Shown: piece by piece, positions 35,522-43,505 of the stretch | Layout of the letters: every line of letters begins with the position of its first letter | How positions within the stretch are numbered: position 1 is the first letter of the stretch | Assembly (NCBI RefSeq): GCF_011947265.1 | Contig: NZ_JAATHD010000002.1 | Span: forward strand, 124,001-188,000 | Length of the DNA stretch: 64,000 nucleotides | Reading direction: 5' to 3' | Source of the DNA: Paenibacillus sp. HB172176 | GTDB taxonomy: Bacteria; Bacillota; Bacilli; Paenibacillales; Paenibacillaceae | Program-made: the position numbers and the translations under genes | The notes under the pieces: model-generated | What the model was told of the DNA's origin: nothing | Database searches by the model: none | What the model saw: only the letters and a program-made list of their open reading frames with translations

Positions 35522-36313
35522 TCACTCGTGACGCTGCACTCCCTGCTGCAACAGTACCTGCGGCACTCCCGTCATCGGGTGCTCGACAATGATAGCCTTC
35601 GTCTCATAGAGGCGTTCAATAAGCTCGGGCTGCAGCACCTCGGCAGGCGCACCGCTCGCTGCAAATTTGCCGTCATGCAGCGCGATCAACATATCGCAAT
35701 ACATCGCAGCAAGATTCAAATCATGCAGTACCGCAATGACCATCAAGCTCCGTTCTCTCTGCCAATCTCTCACAATATCCAGCAAACCGACTTGAAAGCC
35801 GATATCGAGATAGGTGGTCGGTTCATCAAGCAGCAGAATATCCGGCTTCTGCGCCATCAGCTTGGCCAGAGCTACGCGCTGCCTCTCCCCTCCGCTGAGT
35901 TGATGCAATTTGCGATGCTGCAGCTTCCATAATCCGAGTGAACGAAGCGCCTCGTCAATGATGACATCGCCGTCTTCATCCTCGCCGCCGAGCCAATTCT
36001 GATAAGGAAACCGTCCCATTGCCGTCACCTCGCGAACGGTGAAGCCAACCCCGGGCAGTCCTCCTTGCTGCAATACGGCCACATGTCTGGCCATGGCCTT
36101 GCGGTCCCATTGCCCAATGGCTTGTCCGTCCAGCTTCACTTCGCCCTCGTCTGTCGTATTTGTCCCTGCAAGAAGATGAAGCAGCGTCGACTTGCCGACG
36201 CCGTTCGGGCCGATAATGCCGTAGAACATGCCGTACTCGAACGAATACGAGAGATTTTGCAGAACTGGCTTTCCTTGCACTTTCTGCGAAACTTGGCGCA
36301 GCTTCAAGCTCAT
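35522..36313 (-). CDS. btuD: Cobalamin-type ABC transporter ATPase
   Basis: A 263-residue ATPase of the iron-siderophore/cobalamin family: Walker A GPNGVGKSTLLH, signature LSGGERQRVALAKL, Walker B LLLDEPTTYLDI and HDLNLAAMYCD switch region. The C-terminal tail (about residues 215-263) is typical of FecE/BtuD-type. It overlaps the permease gene by four bases. Cobalamin, rather than iron, is inferred from the upstream riboswitch and downstream cob genes. Confidence 0.92.
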   Translation of the reverse strand: MSLKLRQVSQKVQGKPVLQNLSYSFEYGMFYGIIGPNGVGKSTLLHLLAGTNTTDEGEVKLDGQAIGQWDRKAMARHVAVLQQGGLPGVGFTVREVTAMGRFPYQNWLGGEDEDGDVIIDEALRSLGLWKLQHRKLHQLSGGERQRVALAKLMAQKPDILLLDEPTTYLDIGFQVGLLDIVRDWQRERSLMVIAVLHDLNLAAMYCDMLIALHDGKFAASGAPAEVLQPELIERLYETKAIIVEHPMTGVPQVLLQQGVQRHE

Positions 36314-37350
36314 GATGAGACGCTCCCTTCATTCTTCTTGCGGCGATGCAGCAAATAGGCGAAAAACGGCGCGCCGATCAGCGCGGTAATGACGCCAAGC
36401 GGAAGCTCCTTCGGACTTAGCGCCATGCGGGCGATCGTGTCCGACCACAGCATGAAGCTTCCGCCGCAGATGGCGGACAGTGGCGTAATATAGCGATAAT
36501 CCGGGCCCATCACAAGCCGAATCAGATGCGGCACGACCAGGCCTACGAATCCGATAACGCCGGATACGGATACCGCCGCCGCCGTTAGCAGCGTCGAGAC
36601 GAGCAGAACAATCAGCTTGGTTCTTTCCACCTTGACGCCAAGATGCGCCGCGTGACGCTCGCCCAGCACGAATAGATTAAGTGCCTGGCTGTAATAGAGC
36701 AGCATCGGCAAGCCAATCGCTATGCACGGCAGCAACAGATACACATGCTCCCAGCTGCGCATGGCGAGCGAGCCCATAATCCAGAACAGAATTTGATTCA
36801 CAACGCCCTGAGACATCGATACCATGAGAGACACGAACGAGCCCAAGAAGGATTGAATAATGACGCCGGACAAAATAAGAGTCTCAATCTGCATGGCGCC
36901 ATTCGTTCGGGACAGCCAAATAACCCCGAGCAGGGTCGCCGCTCCGGTCGCGAAGGCAACAAGCGGCAGGGTCCACATGCCGAGGGCAAGCTGCATGCCT
37001 GTCAGAATGATGAAGGCCGCGCCGACCGAGCTGCCGGAAGCGACGCCAAGCGTATAGGGATCGGCCAGCGGATTACGCAGCACTCCCTGAAATCCTGTTC
37101 CGGCAAGAGCCAGACAAGCGCCGACGAGCACAGCAAGAAGAACCCTGGACAACCGCACCTGAGTCACAATGGCGATTTCCCCCTTCGACCATTCCCCGGT
37201 ACCGCTCGGCATCCAAGGCAGCTGATGAATCAGAATGCCCCACACATCGAGGAAGGACAAGCCCGCCGACCCGATCGATAAACTGATGATCATAGAAACA
37301 GCAAGAAGGAGCATGGCTGCTCCTCCAATGACAATCGGTTTTCTTTTCAT
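36310..37350 (-). CDS. btuC: FecCD/BtuC-type ABC permease
   Basis: A 346-residue permease with about ten helices. GTGFQGVLRNPLADPYTLGVASGSSVGA and GFVGLVVPHLIRLVMGPDYR are family hallmarks, the latter being the ATPase-contact region. The ATG directly abuts the btuF stop (TAAATG). The specificity is inferred from the B12 riboswitch; siderophore permeases look alike. Confidence 0.93.
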   Translation of the reverse strand: MKRKPIVIGGAAMLLLAVSMIISLSIGSAGLSFLDVWGILIHQLPWMPSGTGEWSKGEIAIVTQVRLSRVLLAVLVGACLALAGTGFQGVLRNPLADPYTLGVASGSSVGAAFIILTGMQLALGMWTLPLVAFATGAATLLGVIWLSRTNGAMQIETLILSGVIIQSFLGSFVSLMVSMSQGVVNQILFWIMGSLAMRSWEHVYLLLPCIAIGLPMLLYYSQALNLFVLGERHAAHLGVKVERTKLIVLLVSTLLTAAAVSVSGVIGFVGLVVPHLIRLVMGPDYRYITPLSAICGGSFMLWSDTIARMALSPKELPLGVITALIGAPFFAYLLHRRKKNEGSVSS

Positions 37351-38373
37351 TTATTTACTGACAAGCTCGGGATGAATGGTTTGCGCAAGCTCCAGCAAAC
37401 CATCTGCAAGTCTAGGTCCGACGCGTACAAGCGGATCATTGGTCACGGCGAACATCTGATTATTCTTCACCGCATCAATGACATCCCAGCCCGGACGAGT
37501 TTCTATGCCTGCGAGAATCGAGCTCTTCTCCTCTCCGAAATCGGGATAAATAATAACCTGCGGATTCTCCTTGATGACTTCCTCCGCATTCACCTCGTAC
37601 CAGCCAGCTTGTCCATTCGCAATGTTAACGCCGCCTGCGAGCGTAATCAGCTCATCCAGGAATTCTCCTGAGCCTACCGTCCAGCCCGGCGAGAATTCGA
37701 GGTACACCTTCTTCGGATCAGCGCCTTTGACGGCATCTGTCACTTCCTGCTTCACTTGGCGCATATGCTCGGCAACCGCTGCGGTTTCCGCGTTCTTGTT
37801 GACAATTTTACCAATTTCCTCGATTTTCGCAATCGTCTCGTCATAGGTTTTAGGCTCTGACGCATAGACGGCAATGCCAAGCTCGCGAAGCTTGGAGACC
37901 GCATCCGCGTTCAATGACGGCGAAGCCAGCACCAGATCGGGGTTGAGCGCGACAACGGCCTCAATATTCGTCGTCATGTCGCCAATTTGCTCCACCTTAG
38001 TCGCTTCTTCCGGATAATTACTGTATGCATCGACTCCGACGACATATTCGCCGGCGCCAATCGCGTAGATTGTTTCCGTCTCGCTCGGCGCCAGCGATAC
38101 GATAGCCGTCGGCGCTTGCTCGAAGATGATCTCCGTTCCCGTCGCATCCTTCACAGTAAGCGGGTATGTCGTTTCGGACGGAGCGCCTGCCGCAGCTTCC
38201 GGCGTGCTCTCAGCGGTTGGCTGCACGGTTGCCGATGCTTGCCCGCCGTTATTTGCTCCATTATTGTTTGTATTCGAATCGTTATTTGCGCCGCATGCCG
38301 CCATGAACACCATCATAAGCGCGATTAATGCCGGCAAAATTGCTTTTTTCCATCTCAGTTGATCCATTTTCAT
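37351..38373 (-). CDS. btuF: Cobalamin-type substrate-binding lipoprotein
   Basis: A 340-residue type III binding protein (BtuF/FhuD fold). Signal peptide with lipobox MAAC (Cys27), then a low-complexity Asn/Ala/Glu linker, then the Peripla_BP_2 core: TAIVSLAPSETETIYAIGAG, KVEQIGDMTTNIEAVVALNPDLVLA. Start ATG 38373 has GGGTGG nine bases upstream. The frame stays open to 38607 but that part is the riboswitch leader. First gene of the operon btuF-btuC-btuD-cobT-cobU-cobS. Confidence 0.92.
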   Translation of the reverse strand: MKMDQLRWKKAILPALIALMMVFMAACGANNDSNTNNNGANNGGQASATVQPTAESTPEAAAGAPSETTYPLTVKDATGTEIIFEQAPTAIVSLAPSETETIYAIGAGEYVVGVDAYSNYPEEATKVEQIGDMTTNIEAVVALNPDLVLASPSLNADAVSKLRELGIAVYASEPKTYDETIAKIEEIGKIVNKNAETAAVAEHMRQVKQEVTDAVKGADPKKVYLEFSPGWTVGSGEFLDELITLAGGVNIANGQAGWYEVNAEEVIKENPQVIIYPDFGEEKSSILAGIETRPGWDVIDAVKNNQMFAVTNDPLVRVGPRLADGLLELAQTIHPELVSK

Positions 38374-38429
38374 TTTTCCAATCCACCCTTTTATCTGTGT
38401 ATTCTTCTCTAGCCAGCTTCTGGACATAC

Positions 38430-38462
38430 AAAAAAACATCTCCAGCAATCGTGCCGGAAATG
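38430..38462 (-). terminator. Intrinsic terminator of the cobalamin riboswitch
   Basis: Stem CATTTCCGGCA / TGCTGGAGATG (two G-U pairs) with a CGAT loop and seven Ts on the minus strand, between riboswitch and btuF. A cobalamin-bound aptamer would favour it; a preceding TTTTCGCTGC / GCAGTGAAAA stem near 38470-38500 may take part in switching. Confidence 0.85.
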
Positions 38463-38539
38463 CTATCAACGTTTTCACTGCGAACGCAGCGAAAAGCTTC
38501 TCCAACACCTCCCTATACCTCGTAGGTTGCAGCGTTTCT

Positions 38540-38785
38540 TCGAACAGGCAGGTCTCCTGGCTCGGATGAAAGCTGTCGGCGTCTTCCCAAGCTTCGCTCA
38601 GTGACATTTTGCCGCAGCTTTTGCGCAGGATGAAAACAGCATCCTTCCATCCCTTGCTATCCTTACAGTGGCGGGTCCGCGCCGGAATTGCACCGGCTTC
38701 CCTATTAAGTTGCAGCGCCTTCCATCCTCTCAGGAAGGATCGAGCTCTTCAAGCAATGACGCCGCAACACCTGTTGAAATCCATA
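38540..38785 (-). promoter_or_regulatory. Cobalamin (B12) riboswitch
   Basis: The minus strand has the classical landmarks in order: AACAGGTGTTGC (near 38764-38775), GCCGGTGCAATTCCGGC (near 38680-38697), GCCACTGTAAGGAT (38659-38672) and the B12 box AGCCAGGAGACCTGCC (38547-38562). It precedes btuF with an intrinsic terminator in between, so it regulates cobalamin uptake and salvage by transcription attenuation. Exact ends are approximate. Confidence 0.97.
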
Positions 38786-38930
38786 TCCAATTGTCAGAAG
38801 TAACTATACACTCGATTTAATAGTTTGTCTATCTTTAAATACTTGACATATGTCCAGCCTGCGCGCACATAAGTAATGATTAGAGTAGCAATACAGGTTC
38901 AAACATCTAATTAAGAGGAGGACAGCCAAT

Positions 38931-39368
38931 ATGAAACGATATCTCAGCAAGGAATGGATAAGCGGGCTGCTGGTGCTTGCTGTCGTTGCCGGATTCATTC
39001 TATGGCTGGCCATTCCATCCAGGGCGTCCGCGGATCCGGCTGTCACAAAGCATACCTTTGCAGGCGGTGAGCTGACATGGAGCATATTGAATTACCCCGC
39101 TATCGTTCTTGACGACAATCATTTCTCAATAGCGATTCAAGATGCGGCAGACGCCGCCCTTCACGCAACAAGCTTACAGATTAAACTGGATATGATCGGC
39201 ATGCTTTGCGGGGATTACACCTTTGATCTTGTCGAAACCTCGCCTGGCGTCTATGAAGGCGATGGTATCCCTCTCATGGCCGGACTTTGGAAAGCAACCC
39301 TTACGATTCGTCTGGGGGATGGCCAGACGGTTAAGATATCCCGGTCATTAAAGGCGGTATATTCCTAG
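38931..39368 (+). CDS. Membrane-anchored YtkA/FixH-like protein
   Basis: A 145-residue protein with one N-terminal helix (about residues 10-29, then RASA, possibly a signal cleavage site) and an extracellular beta-rich domain with a G-x-Y-x-G-D pattern (SPGVYEGDGIPLMAGLWKATLTI) of the YtkA/FixH type. Such domains are often found in copper or cytochrome oxidase contexts, though no such gene lies beside it. GAGGAGG precedes the ATG. Divergent from the riboswitch leader. Confidence 0.75.
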   Translation: MKRYLSKEWISGLLVLAVVAGFILWLAIPSRASADPAVTKHTFAGGELTWSILNYPAIVLDDNHFSIAIQDAADAALHATSLQIKLDMIGMLCGDYTFDLVETSPGVYEGDGIPLMAGLWKATLTIRLGDGQTVKISRSLKAVYS

Positions 39369-39394
39369 CACAAAACGGTAAAGAGCGCTTCCAT

Positions 39395-40255
39395 TCAAGA
39401 AATTTCTTGCAATGCTTGGCGCAAACCCCGCAGCGACATGGCCGTACCTTGCATCTGAGTTCCGCCCTCCGGAATATAATGCGTCTCAATCACGTATTGC
39501 CCTTGATAGCCGTTTGCCTCAAGCTGTTTGATTTGTTGTGCGAATGGAACAACGCCTTGCCCAACCGGAACCGCCATTACCTTCCCCGTCTGCGAATCCG
39601 TAACAGCGTCTTTGATATGAACATGATGCAGAAGGTCTTTCACTTCATGATAGCCTTCAGGATAGGGAGAATTATGACTGAAAACCTCATTGCCTGGATC
39701 CCACAACGCCCGAAGCGCGGGAGAATTCACTTTGTTCACATAATTCGCTACTTCTCTTGCTGAACCTCCATTGCAGGAATCCTCGTTTTCGATCAAAAGC
39801 ATGATATTCTCCTTCTGCGCCATTACAGCCGCTTCTGTCAAATAACGAATGATTTCAGCCTCGTATTTCGAGGGCTCGCGCTCTCTCCAAAACGAGAATA
39901 TTCTTATATTCCTCGTTCCCAATGCTTTCGCAATTTTGAATAATCGAGGCAGCTTAAGCTGGTGTTGCCTCGGCGTTTCTTCCACTTGTCCGAATACATC
40001 TCCCGTCGACACGGGACGAGAGCGATCAAGCGCGCATTTGAATAATGGAGAAGCAATTGCAGTCACCTGTAATTTCCGCTTCTCCACTTCTTGTTTCACA
40101 AAACACAGCTCTTCGTCCGAAACGGCTGCAATGTTCGTGCCGTTCACCACTCTGAGCTCTACGAATTTCAATCCCTCCGCGACAATCCAATCCAAAGCTT
40201 CAATGAAATTGGAAGATACTTCATCGCTAATCACACCAATTCGATCTTGCAACAT
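39395..40255 (-). CDS. Sugar phosphate isomerase/epimerase (TIM barrel)
   Basis: A 286-residue AP_endonuc_2-type TIM barrel. ENEDSCNGGS, LWDPGNEVF, HVHIKDAV and YVIETHY carry the usual Glu, Asp, His and Glu metal ligands. Such proteins interconvert sugars or sugar acids. ATG 40255 has GGCGGGGG upstream; a start at 40285 is less likely. It is the last gene of the carbohydrate run; 113 bases with a hairpin separate it from the oxidoreductase gene. Confidence 0.85.
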   Translation of the reverse strand: MLQDRIGVISDEVSSNFIEALDWIVAEGLKFVELRVVNGTNIAAVSDEELCFVKQEVEKRKLQVTAIASPLFKCALDRSRPVSTGDVFGQVEETPRQHQLKLPRLFKIAKALGTRNIRIFSFWREREPSKYEAEIIRYLTEAAVMAQKENIMLLIENEDSCNGGSAREVANYVNKVNSPALRALWDPGNEVFSHNSPYPEGYHEVKDLLHHVHIKDAVTDSQTGKVMAVPVGQGVVPFAQQIKQLEANGYQGQYVIETHYIPEGGTQMQGTAMSLRGLRQALQEIS

Positions 40256-40303
40256 CGTTCCCCCGCCTTCCAAGCATTTTTTCAATTGTGAATAAATAGA
40301 ATG

Positions 40304-40350
40304 AATCTCCCTCCTCTACTCAAAGCCTGAGCGGTTGAAGAAGGGAGATT
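40304..40350 (-). repeat. Intergenic hairpin before the last isomerase gene
   Basis: AATCTCCCT and AGGGAGATT pair over an inner CTCA/TGAG stem between the oxidoreductase stop and the isomerase start. No T-run follows on minus, so it looks like an RNA-stability or processing structure rather than a terminator. Confidence 0.5.
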
Positions 40351-40368
40351 GTGTATCAGAGATACAGC

Positions 40369-41448
40369 TTAACGGTCCAATCGAGACAATGGATTCTGCT
40401 CATGGCATTTCTCCACGACTGCAATCTGCCTGCGAACTTGCTTAGCGGTTACCGGCACTTCCGTATCATGAACAAGCGCTCCGTATAACTGATAATAAAG
40501 CTTCTTCCCCGCATATTGCAAAGCATTCTTTTGCTCCTCTGAAGGAACCCATGATTCTTCGTGCATGTTAAGATTTTCAGTGCAGAATGCCGGGCTTCCG
40601 TCAGCATTCTTCAATGGCTCTCGAATTAATTTCTGTTGGGGAGCTTCTTCCGGCTTGTAATATTTCCAGCTGATCGAGTCTTGATAACTGACAAGTCCGC
40701 CATATTGCGCGTCAATATGATAGCTTGGGCCTTTGAACGCATCACAATTGGAAGCTTCCAGATCAATGATTGGATAATCGGGTTTATGCAGAAGCAATTT
40801 CACGAAATCCTCCGCATCGCCAAAGGTGTTCATGCGGTCAAGTCGACACAGAACCTCGGGATCCACATCGCCAAGAAGATGTAAAGCCTGGTCGATGGAA
40901 TGCGGACATGTATTCAATAGAGTCCCCCCATTGTATTCCTGCAGCGTCTGCCAATCCCAGCGCCGGGAAAAGCTGTTCGTCGCAATTCGAATCATGCTAA
41001 TGCGGCCGAGTACCCCCGAGTCGATAATCTTGCATATTTGTTCGAAATGCGGTAAAAATCGCGCTTGCTGAAATACAGTCAGCTTCTTCCCCGTCTTTTC
41101 AGCTGTTCGAATCAATTCATCCACTTCGCTGGATGCGCGCGCAAGCGGCTTCTCGCATATTACATGCTTGCCGGCATTCAACGCTTCGATTGTAAGCGGA
41201 ACATGCAAATGACTTGGCGAAGCGTTCACAATCAGATCGATATCCTTGCGGGCTAACATTTGACCGTAATCAACGTAGGATTCGCATCCGAAGTCTTTCT
41301 CGGCCGCTTGGCGAAACGGCTCATGCGGATCAGAAACGGCAATAATTTCATAGTGCTCCGGCATTTGCGAAAGCAGCTTGGCATGAATATTGCGCCCGCT
41401 TCGACCTTGTCCAATGATTCCGACCTTTATTTTTTGTTGTGTACTCAT
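40369..41448 (-). CDS. Gfo/Idh/MocA-family oxidoreductase
   Basis: A 359-residue NAD(P)-dependent sugar or inositol dehydrogenase-like protein. Rossmann motif VGIIGQGRSGRNIH, ASPSHLHVPLTIEALNAGKHVICEKPLA (with the catalytic Lys in EKP) and a C-terminal domain containing GGTLLNTCPHSIDQALHLLGD, with the H-x3-D pair. ATG 41448 has GAGGAG at an acceptable spacing; an ATG at 41466 overlaps that site. It lies downstream of the alanine dehydrogenase gene (14-base gap) in the carbohydrate run. Confidence 0.9.
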   Translation of the reverse strand: MSTQQKIKVGIIGQGRSGRNIHAKLLSQMPEHYEIIAVSDPHEPFRQAAEKDFGCESYVDYGQMLARKDIDLIVNASPSHLHVPLTIEALNAGKHVICEKPLARASSEVDELIRTAEKTGKKLTVFQQARFLPHFEQICKIIDSGVLGRISMIRIATNSFSRRWDWQTLQEYNGGTLLNTCPHSIDQALHLLGDVDPEVLCRLDRMNTFGDAEDFVKLLLHKPDYPIIDLEASNCDAFKGPSYHIDAQYGGLVSYQDSISWKYYKPEEAPQQKLIREPLKNADGSPAFCTENLNMHEESWVPSEEQKNALQYAGKKLYYQLYGALVHDTEVPVTAKQVRRQIAVVEKCHEQNPLSRLDR

Positions 41449-41462
41449 CTTATACCGACTCC

Positions 41463-42539
41463 TCATCTGTTAATTGTTTGATTGATGATCTTGCCATTAT
41501 GAATATTCAAGCCGCCATACAGCGACCGATCAAATTCCTGAAATGCTCCGCCATCATTATCCGCAAGCTTTGAAATATAGGAAAGAGTAGCATTTGTCAA
41601 CGCCGCAGTTGATGTTCTCGGCACAGAGCCCGGAATGTTTGCTACGGCATAATGAATAACATCATACTTGCGGAACGTCGGCTGGTCATGAGTTGTCATC
41701 CGGTCCATCGTCGCAATACAGCCGCCTTGGTCAATGGCAACATCGACAATTACGGCATCAGGCTGCATATGGCGCACCATATCTTCCGTTACCAGTTTCG
41801 GCGCCTTTGCGCCCGGGAGCAGCACGGCGCCGATTAACAGAGACGCTTCGGATACATATTGACGAATATTGTATTCATTTGACATGATGGTCGTCACTCG
41901 GCCCGAGAATTGCTCGTCCAGCTGCTTTAATCGAAGAGGATTATTGTCCAGGATGCTCACTTTGGCTCTCAATCCGACAGCCATTTCAGCAGCGCATGTG
42001 CCGACAACGCCTCCGCCGATGATGACAACATGCGCTGGAGGCACTCCAGGCACTCCTCCCAGAAGAACGCCGGGTCCGCCTGAGGATTTCTCCAGCAGAC
42101 GCGCTCCGATTTGTACGGACATTCGTCCTGCAATTTGACTCATAGGCATTAATAACGGCAGAGAGCCGTCCGATAGTTGAATCGTTTCATAAGCATAAGC
42201 CGTAACTTTAGATTCCAGCAACGCCTGTATTAACCGCGGCGATGAAGCCAAGTGCAGATAAGTGAACAGAATGAGTCCTTCCCGGAAATAGTTACATTCG
42301 GACTCAAGAGGCTCCTTCACCTTTACAATCATTTCTGAACGTTTCCATACCTCTGCCGGAGAAGCAATGATTTCCGCGCCTTCAGCCTCATAGGCAGCGT
42401 TTGGAAATCCGCTTCCAAGTCCAGCGTCCTTCTCTATCAGGATACGATGCCCTGCGGCTGTCAAAGCTTGAACGCCTCCCGGTGTAATCGACACCCGGTA
42501 TTCGTTGTTTTTTATTTCTCTGGGCACACCAATAATCAC
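41463..42539 (-). CDS. ald: Alanine dehydrogenase, shortened divergent copy
   Basis: A 358-residue protein aligning with L-alanine dehydrogenase from MIIGVPREIKNNEYRV on. Catalytic Arg15, Lys75 and His96 are present, as are the NAD loop IGGGVVGTCAAEMA, DVAIDQGGC and HYAVANIPGSVPRTST. The C-terminus stops about 15-20 residues earlier than B. subtilis Ald. It reversibly deaminates alanine to pyruvate in characterised members. GTG start with AGGAG upstream. It sits between two Gfo/Idh/MocA genes of a sugar locus, an unusual context, so it may have changed substrate. Confidence 0.88.
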   Translation of the reverse strand: MIIGVPREIKNNEYRVSITPGGVQALTAAGHRILIEKDAGLGSGFPNAAYEAEGAEIIASPAEVWKRSEMIVKVKEPLESECNYFREGLILFTYLHLASSPRLIQALLESKVTAYAYETIQLSDGSLPLLMPMSQIAGRMSVQIGARLLEKSSGGPGVLLGGVPGVPPAHVVIIGGGVVGTCAAEMAVGLRAKVSILDNNPLRLKQLDEQFSGRVTTIMSNEYNIRQYVSEASLLIGAVLLPGAKAPKLVTEDMVRHMQPDAVIVDVAIDQGGCIATMDRMTTHDQPTFRKYDVIHYAVANIPGSVPRTSTAALTNATLSYISKLADNDGGAFQEFDRSLYGGLNIHNGKIINQTINR

Positions 42540-42561
42540 TTTGCCACGCTCCTGCTCTACC

Positions 42562-43488
42562 TTATCGTTTTTCTCTGTTTTCCTTCGCCTGCAATTGCAC
42601 CCTTTGCCCGGTCAATCGGCTTTCGTTGGCCGCTTCCAGGAAGCGAACGACTTCGATTGTCTCTAATGGATCAATGGCAGATTTCCGATTCTGAAAAAAG
42701 CGCATGACCGCCTCCATCATGGATACATATTTGGGTTTATTCTGATCGCTGATCAAGCCGAATTGCGTTCCGTTCATCCGGTGAACCGTTATTCCGAATT
42801 CGTCATTGCCCAATCGGTTACCCCGCACAGTCCCCATTCTTCCATCCTTCCACACGCCAGTCACCAATTCGTAATCCTCATTGGTTGTCGCTTGAACATG
42901 AACGCAGCCTGCCCCCAATACGCGATAGAGCATCTCAACAGCGTGAATGCCATACCAGAACAAACCGCCCTGCGTTTCCTCGATCGGCATCGGGCCAAAG
43001 CTGTCTGCACCAATGACTACCGCATCATTATCCTTCAACAGCTCTTCCAAGGAAGCCGCATATCGCAGCGAAGAAGAGCTCATTAACGGCGTGCCGTAAT
43101 AGGCGGCAAGCCCAAACATCTTGATTGCTTCCTTGCTGTCTACCGCGAATGGTTTGTCAATGAAGACGGGTTTTCCATATTTCACTATCCTCGTTAGCAA
43201 TTCGAGATGAGTGCGGCCGTCCACCGCAGTCAGCAAGATGGCATCGCTTGCTGCGGCGACTGCTTCGGGTGATGCCTGAATTTGCAATTGATGCTGTTCT
43301 GTCAATCGCTTCGTAATGTCGTCTACTCGGGTATAGCTCTTCTCGAAATCCTTCGAGCCGCCGGGGAAAGCTGCTATAACCTTGCCGCCCCGTACATGAA
43401 AGGGATGCCGCTCATCATTCAGAACTTTGACGAAGGCTTCGCAACGCGAGGTATCCAGCCCAATCATGCCAATTTTAAGCGTATTCAT
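42562..43488 (-). CDS. Gfo/Idh/MocA-family oxidoreductase
   Basis: A 308-residue protein with a Rossmann-type start (LKIGMIGLDTSRCEAFVKVL) and GKPVFIDKPFAVDSKEA, the family's Lys-Pro motif in DKP form. The first glycine motif is irregular (GLDTSR instead of G-x-G-x-x-G). The C-terminal domain has FWYGIHAVEMLYRVLG with the expected His. ATG 43488 follows GGGAGG. Likely converts a sugar released by the nearby rhamnosidase; ends 23 bases before ald. Confidence 0.85.
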   Translation of the reverse strand: MNTLKIGMIGLDTSRCEAFVKVLNDERHPFHVRGGKVIAAFPGGSKDFEKSYTRVDDITKRLTEQHQLQIQASPEAVAAASDAILLTAVDGRTHLELLTRIVKYGKPVFIDKPFAVDSKEAIKMFGLAAYYGTPLMSSSSLRYAASLEELLKDNDAVVIGADSFGPMPIEETQGGLFWYGIHAVEMLYRVLGAGCVHVQATTNEDYELVTGVWKDGRMGTVRGNRLGNDEFGITVHRMNGTQFGLISDQNKPKYVSMMEAVMRFFQNRKSAIDPLETIEVVRFLEAANESRLTGQRVQLQAKENREKR

Positions 43489-43505
43489 CCTATAACCTCC
43501 CATTT

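Noticed and set aside
38374..38607. Upstream extension of the btuF frame
   Set aside because: This stretch is the riboswitch expression platform and B12 box; a lipoprotein signal peptide starts at 38373.
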